Of a DNA stretch of 64,000 bases, positions 21,389 through 31,080 are shown one piece after another; the stretch's first letter is position 1, and each line of letters begins with the position of its first letter. Origin of the DNA: Eutypa lata (Eukaryota; Ascomycota; Sordariomycetes; Xylariales; Diatrypaceae). Position numbers and translations under genes: made by a program. The stretch is from contig JAKULF010000013.1 in assembly GCA_022661535.1 (NCBI GenBank), positions 930,001 to 994,000 of the forward strand, given 5' to 3'. The notes under the pieces were generated by a model. It worked only from the letters and a program-made list of their open reading frames with translations. It had not been told where the DNA came from and did no database searches.

Positions 21389-22352
21389 TGGGTATGATGG
21401 ATATGGACGGGGGAAAGGCGGTTCGGAACGGAACGGAACGGGATAGGACGAGACGGGACGGAACGAAAACGATCGCGACCGCGATCGCGTATGTAGTTGG
21501 GTGTATTTGTTGTTGAGAGCCGAGACCGGATTAATCCTTACGGTGTGTGGGAGTTGCAGTAGCTATACAGACGGTGTCGTGACGGTCGTGACGGACGGAT
21601 GGATAAACGTGTAACCTAGTTACTTAGCAGTTCCAGCGCGCGTGCGCGCGCGATTCGGGTAATGGATGGAAACTACTTCGTAGTAGTTGCTGAACTTCTG
21701 GGCCTAGGCATCGAGGCCGCCGTCCGACGACCAGCGTGGAGGCTCACAAAGCCGATCGAAGCGCTCACAGGGGTTTATAAATAGTTGCTCTGTATAATGG
21801 GTGTAACGGCCTGAGATTATTATTTTTCCCCTTTTTTCTTTCCTCACTTCACTTCTTATTATTATTTCCCCCCCCCTTTCTTAGTTCTCCAAAGTTAAAT
21901 AAAGGTGGTGAGGGGCAGACAGACGCTGGCTGATATAATAATTTTAACGTAGCATGTGTGGCGTTAATGCGATCGGATTAGGAAAGAACAATAAACCTTC
22001 GAGCAGCTCTTAACAATTATTAGATGGGTAGCTTTCTCTTATTCCGGTTTCCGTGGCGCATCAATGCCGAGCTCGTCAGATCAGGTGAGAGAAGTTGGAT
22101 CAGGGCCGGACTGAGCAGAGAGAGTGTGTGTGAGGTAGAGAGAGTAATCGGAACTATTTAGCAAAAGGAGCCCTCAATTGATGTCTTCGGATGACGTGAA
22201 TATAATAAGAAGCAAGATCACGAGCTTTTGGAGAAGATATCGGGACTGGTCAATCGAGCAACCAAGCAAAAGCAGGGCTAGCTAGCAGAAACGAAACATC
22301 GACAACCCCTGCTAATTGTATTTCGGCGTCTCCAGTTACCCAATGTTGTAAC

Positions 22353-22372
22353 GTGCGTGCGTGCGTGCGTGC
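22353..22372. repeat. (GTGC)n microsatellite
   Basis: Five tandem copies of a 4-bp unit, seen directly. Confidence 0.95.
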
Positions 22373-22793
22373 AGTAGTTACGAGTGTGTAAGCTGAAAAT
22401 GCAAGGGCTCGGCCGCTAATAACTTTAGAGGTTCTGTCTGCCACGATGTCATTAACCAAAGATGATGTCTGTTCTTTTTTGTGTCGTCTCTTCGTCACTT
22501 CAGTGAGAAAAAAAGTGGGAAAGACCTCACTTAGGCCAGGTTCCGTGGCTCTCGTGACCAGATTGGCTGATCGCTTCGCTGGGTTCAGGTTGAAGGGGAG
22601 GGGCACTCGAGGCTGTGCTTCTTTTTTTCTTCGCCACAGAGCAAGAGAAATGGATACCGTCGGTAGCTAATGTACAACACATAAAAAGGACCCTGGCGAG
22701 CCTTGCTTCTCACAAGGGACAGGGGATGAAAACCAGATAATAACTATGTAGCAGCAGAGCATGAACATGTGATAGCTGGCGAAGATAGAGTTC

Positions 22794-22820
22794 GGTAGGT
22801 AGGTAGGTAGGTAGGTAGGT
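22794..22820. repeat. (GTAG)n microsatellite
   Basis: Six to seven tandem GTAG units. This is an expanded form of the TAGGTA motif scattered across the intergenic DNA of this window. Confidence 0.95.
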
Positions 22821-24946
22821 GATGGGCTATAGGGAGGTGGTCATCCAAGATGCGACCCGGATTTATTAGGTATGTAGGTAATAGGAGTGAGTGAGTGGGT
22901 GGGTGAGTATAAGGAAGATGAGAAGAAATTCTAGAAAGATATCATCATACCAAACCGAGGAGTGTAAAGTCTGGTAATGTGTAGATAGATGCGGTGCTAC
23001 CAGATATGCATGCAAGAAATAGATAGGTGGACATCAAGAGATAATAAACAAACAAGCATCATCAATCAATTATATGCAACTGCGACTGCAACTGCAACCC
23101 TCTCTACAACAGGCGCGTTTCGCGCTCCCGGTGTTTCGTCTTGTTTATAGATGTAGGCAGGTAGTAGGTAAGGTATGCATGTGCACCTCAGTATCCAAGC
23201 AGCTAACTAGTTAAGTTACTCTAACGATTAGTTAGAGGGTGTACGACAGCGACAGCAACATCGACATCGAGTCCGCTCGCACGCACATAACTACATGCCT
23301 GGGTCGAGCGATGATGACTCCCAACGTTGTACCTATCTAGCTCTAATAACTCAGCAGCTGAGATAGGGTGAACTAATGTAATGCAGCCGGAAACGTCGAA
23401 AATCCCCAACTAATAACCATCACCATAGACATACACCTAAGGCTAATAAGCAGGTAGAAGAAGCCTTGCCTACCTATCAGTTTTAGGAATTGTGAAAGAA
23501 AATCTGCCTAGTCAGGCCCCATCGACCTATCATCGAGAGACCCCCTGGACAAAGCCGTGGGAATCCAGAAGCGAATAACATCCAACAACTAAAAAGGCCA
23601 TGAGACATACCTAACTACTAGGTAGGTAATTATGTACAAAGAAAGATCAGAATCCGACCCTCCGTCCGCGCCGGATGCAGCACTCGGCTAGATAGTTCAA
23701 GGTTAGTTAACTCACCAAGGTATGAGGGAAGACCATTCTTTAGCCAATCGATAACGGCATTATCTTAGGTTCCAACCAATCTGTCTGCCTTGTGTTGTAT
23801 AGCATCTCTCTTCTGTCTCTTTTCGGGCAACGGGACCCACGGCCTCATTGCTCCATGGTCTCTGAGCCACTCATTCATTCGTTTCCCGGCCACCTCGATA
23901 ACTATGCCCGAATCCCGTATCCTAGGTACACACATACCTAGTTAGCATGCGGTTGGATGCATTCATCATTCCAAATTTGCAGAATGAAGAATGGTTATTA
24001 TGCCTAATCACAAACTTTTCTTATTATACTAACTGCTAGATACTTAGTTAACTAAGTGCTAACTACCTAGGTATCCCATTCCAGTCAGTACTTCATGGTC
24101 GTCCGCAAGCAACTGCAGCAGCATCATCTCCCCACACCACACAGATAACAAATCACCACCACAGCACCACCACTTCACCTCATTGATCAGTCCACTGATT
24201 CACTATAATAAAATTTGAGGCCTCCCCATTCCGAACATAAGCCCACATATGTAAATAGATACCTACATAATAGACTAGAATATACATATATATGAAAGAC
24301 CTATGTACATAAGATGCATCCAGTAACTCTACCGTGTAAATTTAACTTACGTCCATGTACCTTCCTTCCCCTCCGAAAGAGCGGTATTCGAAGTCGCTCA
24401 CCGTTCGCATCGATTTAGACTACAGCCAGAATCCACTTAACTAACACATGGCACTCGAGGTTGCCGCCCAATTACTGGGCCTAGGCTAAGGCACCATTGC
24501 ATTCCAACTACGAGTACTTAACAGGCGGGCTCCCTCACAACTCGTTCAACACCTGTCTTTGAAATTGGAGGTGAAAAGAAAAAAAAACCACTGCCCATCT
24601 TTCAATTGATGACAAAAAAGAAACGATTCGAAGGATGATCATGAAGAAAGTTCAATTGACTTTTATTGGTACAAAGCTATATGTTACAGACCTAAACCCA
24701 AATCCCATCGTCTCCGTTGCTCTGGGTAGAAGAGCTTCGTGGCGCCGGTTCCGCGGCGTTTTAACTCCCAAAATTAACCTAGAAATTTGTTTAGATGAAA
24801 ATGTTCAATTCGAACGAAACGAAAAATAGGCGGCGACGCCCACTTCACTCCGGCCCAACCAGCCAGACCAAAGATACTGCGCACCAAGCCTAACGTTGAC
24901 ATGCCCAAACCCGGTCACGTCGAGAGTTCTACTATCCATCGACCGC

Positions 24947-25891
24947 TTAGCTCATGTCCATCTCCATGTCTCTTGGGATGGCAGGTGCAGAATGGGGCGT
25001 CACAGGTTGTAATGGCTTGGGTGACTCCGTCGCACACATAGGTGCCGATCCCTCAAAAACTGGAGGGTTGGCTTTGAGATTGGAGAATGTCTGGTTCAAG
25101 TCTCTGCTGATAAACTGGCCTTGGCGTAAGTTCTCGGCGAAGAGGAAGTAGCCTTCAGAAGCTTCGACAAGATATGATTGCAGTCCCTTGCTCTCAAGTT
25201 GGATACGAACGTTCGTGATGGGGAAGTGGTTCTCGATGTACTTTGCCCAACCACGAGCAGCCGCTTGGATGTGGTCGTTGTTGCTGATGCGGTTCCAGCC
25301 GATTCCGAGATGTAAGGTATAGTTATCGACGATAGGTTGACTGCTTGTGTCGGTTGAGAGGCTAGAGGTAGAGGCAGAAGTGTTGGCATCGCGGACTGGA
25401 CTGGCACGACGTTTGGCTTCCATGCCAGGTACAGAGATGGCGTTCATGTCGAGCCTTTGAGATTTGCTGTTTCTCAGAGATGGACGTTCTTGCTGGTTGA
25501 TGGCCCGGGCTTCTTCATTTCTCCGGATATCATCTGCAGCCTTTTTCTCTTCAAGCCAGGTGCCGGATTGACTGCCAGCGCTAGATATGTATGACGAGGG
25601 GTTTTTGATGAGTACCATTCCCTCCCCATAGACCCACTCGTCTTCTTTCTCTTTGACGGGCTCAATGGTAGCGAGTTTAGCTTCATTGACGTCGAGGTTG
25701 ACGGCAGCTTCATCTCTGGATCGTTTTCGACCAGCTGTCTGGGCAGTAGAGACGGACATACGAGACCAGGTCTCATTGCGGCTGAATAGAGAGGGCTGAC
25801 GCGGGAAGGTGGGCATGCCGAACGCGCCTTGGTGAACAGCACTTGGCGGCATGGTAAGGACCGGAGATGAGGTGCGGTCGAAAAAGGCCAT
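24947..25891 (-). CDS. Conserved fungal protein of unknown function
   Basis: A single exon of 314 residues starting MAFFDRTSSPV; I do not recognise a named domain. The N-terminal 70 residues are Ser/Pro-rich and contain a basic patch GRKRSRDE that could act as a nuclear localisation signal. The middle has an ordered block DEWVYGEGMVLIKNPSSYIS followed by a charged helix (WLEEKKAADDIRRNEEARAI). The C-terminal third (about residues 190-283) looks like a compact alpha/beta domain: LHLGIGWNRIS, then AAARGWAKYIENHFP, then VEASEGYFLFAENLRQG. The tail repeats Asp-Met. Clear domain-like composition and absence of stops argue for a real gene. A nuclear regulatory role is a guess from the basic patch only. 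Confidence 0.78.
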   Translation of the reverse strand: MAFFDRTSSPVLTMPPSAVHQGAFGMPTFPRQPSLFSRNETWSRMSVSTAQTAGRKRSRDEAAVNLDVNEAKLATIEPVKEKEDEWVYGEGMVLIKNPSSYISSAGSQSGTWLEEKKAADDIRRNEEARAINQQERPSLRNSKSQRLDMNAISVPGMEAKRRASPVRDANTSASTSSLSTDTSSQPIVDNYTLHLGIGWNRISNNDHIQAAARGWAKYIENHFPITNVRIQLESKGLQSYLVEASEGYFLFAENLRQGQFISRDLNQTFSNLKANPPVFEGSAPMCATESPKPLQPVTPHSAPAIPRDMEMDMS

Positions 25892-27090
25892 TGTGTCTGT
25901 TAGTACTAAACTCTTTAGGTGAGATATGCAGGAACTGTGGTTAGATTCTGGACCTGGAAGCCAAGCTCAACGGAATGGCTTGGAACAATGGCTGGGTCTT
26001 GAAAGAAGAAAGGTGTCAGTGGAAGACTATGAGGTCAGGCTACGAGTGAGGATGGGTAGGTCAATTGATCTAGAAGCGGATGGGGGGCCTCAATGACAAA
26101 GAGATGAGGTACGGGTTGATTGATGAGGACGTGGTGGTGGGCGAGAAGGTCTACGGTAGAGCAGGGTGGAAGGAGGTATGGAGGTGCACGCTGCCGGCAA
26201 TGGAGTGATGGGTAGAAGATAACCACAGAGCGTAAAGTATGGATGAATACCTATATGTAGGTAGGTATGTGGGTGGATAGATGGGTGTGACAGCGTGAGA
26301 CCGACACCAAGATAAGAAAGAAGCGGTATGAAGATGGAAAAGTTGATGTGTGTGGGAAAGGATAAGGAGAAAGGTTGTGATATATGTGAGCAGGTATGTT
26401 AATGTAGGGGAGGACACGAAAGATGCAGGTGTGGTCTGGTTGGATGGATGGGAATGGGGTGGATTATGTGTAGAAATAGAAAAGACGAGGCAGAGCAAGA
26501 GCAAGAAGAGAGACCCCAGAGCAGTAGAGCTTGAGGATCCTGGTATCCTAGCCGGGTTACCTAATTGGTTGGTTGCCCGATGAACTGTGGAGCACTTTGG
26601 AGAGTCAGGGTCTTTGAGAGCGAACGGAGGATTTGACTTTCTACGCTTTTCCTATTCTGTCGATTAGTAGATAGGTGAGACCGATGAACCTGACTGGCAG
26701 TCCTAGCCACCTGCAACTGCACGACAACCTGCACGACAATGAAGAGCCCTGGTTAGATGTACACACTAATTAATGAGCCAGTGAGAGCACATGAGAGAAG
26801 AAGCAGCCCCTACGAAGTACTAGGCCTAACATAGTGAACGGTGAAGGTCTAGAGACGCCACAGGAGTGTATGTAACTATAAGGTGCATATGATTCTTTGT
26901 GCACGATCTGACAGTACAGCATGGATATACATAATTACTTGCAGCAGGCTGGCATACCAGAAATCCCCATTCCGGCCTATTAAGATGGCGCGCAAGCAGA
27001 CGCGCAGGTAGGCGAAACAATGCGGCTGCACGGGTTGCTGCTGCTTGCAAGGATCAGCCCGTTCAAGCCCGTGCGATGCGAAGGAGAATA
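25892..27090. other. Upstream region of the unknown minus-strand gene
   Basis: Probably promoter and leader of the gene ending at 24947. The frames at 26035-26504 (-) read through CCTACC- and CACA-rich simple DNA and are not credible. Confidence 0.45.
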
Positions 27091-27354
27091 TTAGAAAGAG
27101 ATAAAAGAACGGGACCCGGGACCCGTACTGACGTGACGACGGGACTGGGCAGTTGACGGACGTACGTCAAAGGAACAAAAAGGGCGGACCACCCCAAAAG
27201 AGTCAAGATCGGAGAGCGCATTTGGGTTAGGACGAGCACCAAGGGGTGGTCCGATCAGAGCCTCTTCCTCCTCGGTGATTGGCTCTGCGGCTGTCTCTTG
27301 TAGTCTCTTGGCCGTCTCTAGTAAACCTTGGCATGGATCTGGGGCGGAAGCCAT
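27091..27354 (-). CDS. Possible small protein, unrecognised
   Basis: An ATG-started frame of 87 residues (MASAPDPCQGLLETAKRLQ...) has a charged helical start (ETAAEPITEEEEALIGPPLG) and ends SRSFISF. The first 60 residues look protein-like; the tail is Arg/Ser-rich. It could be a small gene, a first exon, or chance. No homologue comes to mind and no downstream exon was found. Confidence 0.25.
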   Translation of the reverse strand: MASAPDPCQGLLETAKRLQETAAEPITEEEEALIGPPLGARPNPNALSDLDSFGVVRPFCSFDVRPSTAQSRRHVSTGPGSRSFISF

Positions 27355-27498
27355 ATCCCCACAACTCTCTGGAGATGATTGGCTGGAAGTTTTAGCGTGG
27401 ACATGGGAGTTGAAGCAGGGCAACCCCCACTTAACTTGGCAAATCACGGAATTAGAAACTTTAAAGTGCCTGTCCAGCCGTCCAGCCGGCCTGCCCAT

Positions 27499-28332
27499 CC
27501 TTCCCTGCCTCCTCCTCAGGGTCCGCCGTCAATGTTGCGTTGCCGTAACAAGGAAGTCAAGGAGAAACTCGACCTACATAACATATTGGCGGTGGTGCTG
27601 ACTACATACATGATGGTCTCAGCCCCTAGAGGTCTAGATAGTACGTACTTCCTACTACACACAATATGCAGTGGGCGCCCATCTTTTCTAGACTGGATAA
27701 CTAGTACTACGTAGTAGTTATGGAGTCGCGTGAGCATACACCGAGAGAGAGAGAGAGAGACACACACACACACAAAGAAGGACTTCAAAAACTTGCTTAT
27801 GCAAAACATACCCAGACTAACCATACCTATCATATCATAGCATATGTATTTGTATGTAGCAGGATTTTCTGCATGTCACTCTTTCTTCTCCATCGACCTA
27901 TGCAAGCTCTTTTGTTTTTGCATACAAGCTTTTTCTTTGTTCCGTCCTCCATCATCATCATCATGCAAACGCTCCGAGACAACGCTTACGTACATAACTA
28001 AGAGTTCTCCGTTTGCTTGCATCCATGTTCAAAACACCCGGCAAACCTAAGAGAAAGAGAGAAAAGGGTTAGCTATGCTGAAGTGTTTAACAGTAAATAT
28101 GATTGTTCTATTCATACGGTTCAATCGACCTCGGTGTAGGTAGTCTACGGAGGTTCCCCCAAAAATGCGTAATAATGTTCTATGTAGTTTAAGGCGATCT
28201 GAAGCTGTGAAGCTAACAGCATCACCACCACCTTCCACACCAGCATAATGATGATAATAATGTTCCTCTTCCAAACACCTTCCTTTCCCCTCTCCTTACT
28301 TCCCATCTACTATATACCCATACTCTGAAAGT
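27499..28332. other. Gene-free spacer with compound microsatellite
   Basis: Contains the (GA)n(CA)n repeat at 27743-27774 and the 3' flank of the next minus-strand gene. No credible reading frame. Confidence 0.5.
27743..27774. repeat. Compound (GA)n(CA)n microsatellite
   Basis: A perfect GA run passes directly into a CA run; seen directly. Confidence 0.95.
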
Positions 28333-29713
28333 TCAGTCTCTTCCAGCAACCATCGACTCCCCCTCCTCAAACAACGTCGCCGAATCCTCCGAATTCTCAA
28401 TCCCGCCATAGAGGCCACGGAACCCAGGGGTATCCATGCCGCCACCCGACATGCGCCGGTGGTGATCGCTGCTATCGGGTCCATCTTGACGGGTAGTGGC
28501 GGCGGCGGATCGGTACGCCGATCTCGTCACGACACGCGCCACTGCCGGAGGAGCCGTGTACGAGCCCTGCTGCCGCTGCTGCCGCTGAGAAAGAAGACGA
28601 CTCTGATGACGGGCCTCTGGGAGGTTCGACGGCGTCTGCGGCTGCAGCGAAGCCGGGACCGCATCGTTGTAGACCGTGAGCCGAGGGGTTGCAGCAGCAG
28701 CAGCGGTAGTGGTATGTCCCTCGAATATGGACTGTCGTCCCGCTGTGGTACCGGTTCTTGGCGTAGGCGATGCCGACACTGAGCGTCGGGCTCTGTTGTT
28801 GCTGTTGCTGTTGTTGTTGGTATTGTAAGGCAGCGGCGTCGATGATGAGGGCGACGAGCTCCACCCCGTCGGAGACCGGATCACGGACCCGACGAAGCGC
28901 ACCGCGGAGCTGAAGATTCTCGAGCGCCCGTGCGTGGCAGTAGTCTAGAGGAGAGTTTAGGAGGTTAGTTTTTAGTTTGGTTTGGTGGGGGTATTTGCAT
29001 GCAGCTAGATGGAGAGGGAGAGCTAAGCTTAAAACTAACCGGGGAAATCGCATGTGCCTCGTCAGCAGTGTGGTAGCTTCTCAGAGATGAGCGTCGTGGG
29101 GGCGGTGTTGAGGGTCGCTGTAAGGCGGGATTGTGCTGCGCTGTTGTTCGGGGGCTACTACTGTGGGGGATTTCAGCCTGTCCAGCAGGAGGTAGGTGGT
29201 TAGCTGAAATGGGGCTATGAGCTGGTAGGTAGGTCAGTTAAAACACACCGAGGGCAAAGACTGCGTGTCCGAAACGGTGCGCGTGTCTATGGAGAAAGGG
29301 GGAGGGAGCGCAGTAGGTCGACCTCCGCGAGTCGATTCCACTATTTCTGAGGACTTGGAGTTAGAGTTGGAGTTGGAGTTACTCTTCAAACTACCCTTGA
29401 CAGAGCCTCCAGGTGGAGATTGTTGTTCGGTAGCAACACGCGAAATGACCTTAAGGGTCTTCTCCTCCTTTTCATCTGGCGACGGGGGGACAACAACAGC
29501 CTCCTGATGATGATGATGAAGAAGCTGTGGCTCCCGATTCTGGAGGTCGGCCTCCTGGAGATCGGAACTATAACCGCCAACACCGCCACCACCAACACGA
29601 TCTGGAGACCCCACAATTCTAGGAGCGAGAGGTAATTGATTCACGAAAGTCTTGTTCTTGCTAAGGTATTTCTTGAAGCGGCGGCGTTGCTCGAAGTCCT
29701 TGACCTCCGCCAT
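28333..29713 (-). CDS. Low-complexity conserved protein of unknown function, three exons
   Basis: Three exons (29249-29713, 29040-29177, 28333-28944) are all multiples of three. They are joined by 71-nt and 95-nt introns (GTGTGT...ACAG and GTTAGT...CTAG), giving 404 residues. The ATG at 29713 opens with the most conserved-looking part, MAEVKDFEQRRRFKKYLSKN followed by KTFVNQLPLAPRIV, a basic helix that may bind a partner or nucleic acid. The rest is largely disordered: Gly, His, Asn-Ser repeats, Pro-rich and Gln-rich runs. A second ordered-looking segment GRSRIFSSAVRFVGSVIR comes at the start of exon 3, and an acidic end includes RGLYGGIENSEDSATLFEEG. I do not recognise a family. The agreement of three phase-0 junctions makes the model credible even though the function is unknown. 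Confidence 0.68.
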
Positions 29714-31080
29714 GGTCAAGGAGAGTGTCGTGGGTGGTAGGCGCAGCATCTTGGCGGATGCGGAGTGCGTCTTCAGGTGGTGAGCATCAAAAACAACATC
29801 ACATGGATACTCACCTATGTATATGTTGTAGTATTGTTCTGGAATGCATATCTACATACCTACCTATGGTACATATGTTTCTTGGGGTCATTTACAAGTT
29901 CCCGTACGTACATGTAGGCAGGTACGTGGTAAATCCATCAACGAATTTGACAGCTCATGTAGGTACGTGCCTGCCGTGTCAATGGAGGTTAAAACTACCA
30001 TCTGTTAGGGAACTCGCAGGCTACAAGGCCTTATCCTCTCAGCTACGTTGAACATAAAAAAAAACATGATAAACCACATGCGTATATACTTGAAGTAGTA
30101 ACATGGTCTACTTTTGACACATCACGACATGTTACGTTATCAGGTGTAGAAGAATTTAAATTAAAAAATCATCACTATGTTTCTCGTGACTGAAGCTTAT
30201 CTAGGCAAGTGATGGTAACAGCGACAAGATTGCTACACATGTGTATTATGGTAGGATATGACATGATATACATGTGTAGCTAACGTGGAAGAAGGATTAG
30301 GGTTTGAATTAACATGTACATCTCTCTGGATAGCCCGGGCTTGAATTTATTCTGTTTGTTTGTGTGTTTGTTTGTTCTATTGCACCTGATGGATGGCATG
30401 GGCATCTGTCGATTTGGGTGCCTCCTCGAGTAGCATCGATCGACGTATGGAAATGACTGACCCTTTAACGCTGTTTCTTCAACCCTCCCCGCTGCAAAAC
30501 CAGACCTAGTTATCTCTAATAGCCGTCGGGGCAGTGCCTATTTTATCCCCCCATTCGATTCATAATGATTACTTAAGTAATAGCCCGAGAAGGAAAAAAC
30601 AAAACAAGGGTTGCCCCCTTGACGGTTCTCCGTTGATCCAAAAGGGTAAACCCCCCAATCTCTAAAGTGTTTCCGAACATAAATATTAGGTGGTGGTGGT
30701 GGTGTATAATCTTGGGTCGTTCATAATATACCTAAGTCTTTTTCGTAATCCCATCTAATGCACGTGATCTGACCCATTTGATCACTTGTTTCCCCCTTTT
30801 TCTAACGATAGGGAAACCTCTGGTCGCGGGCCTCCATTGCGAAAGAAAGTAAAAAACCTCGAAATGTAAATGCCGATTTCATGACTCGCAACCTCTTTCA
30901 AGATGAAAAGCTTCCAAAGCCTGCGCCTCGCTTGAACATGCTGCATATGAAGAAAATAAAGAAAAAGAAACCAAGTTGAGACGGTCCTGTTCGATCGCAT
31001 GCCTTATGTCTCTATGGACACGGGACGACCCATCCGTATACGGGGGTGATCTAGAGGAAGCAACAACTCGAAGATATATG
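29714..31080. other. Gene-free spacer with an inverted repeat
   Basis: This lies between the start of the three-exon gene and the 3' end of the kinase gene. It contains TAGGTA-type motifs (29860-29960) and a hairpin at 30232-30280. No gene was seen. Confidence 0.5.
30232..30280. repeat. Inverted repeat (hairpin) with arms of 13-15 bp
   Basis: The left arm GCTACACATGTGTAT (30232-30246) and right arm ATACATGTGTAGC (30268-30280) are complementary apart from a 2-nt length difference, with a 21-nt loop between. There is no U-run after it and no gene close enough to call it a terminator. Confidence 0.7.

Larger units (their letters stand above)
21389..24946. other. Long gene-free region (3.5 kb) upstream of the BTB gene
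   Basis: No frame here has a domain or consistent splice sites (checked 22250-22606 -, 22446-22670 +, 23221-23409 -, 24635-24829 +). The DNA is full of short tandem repeats: (GTGC)n, (GTAG)n and TAGGTA-type motifs. It may hold the BTB gene's long 5' leader and upstream regulatory sequence, or a non-coding transcript. Confidence 0.45.

Noticed and set aside
22250..22606. Minus-strand frame of 118 residues
   Set aside because: Contains the (GTGC)n repeat read as Arg-Thr-His-Ala and has no recognisable motif.
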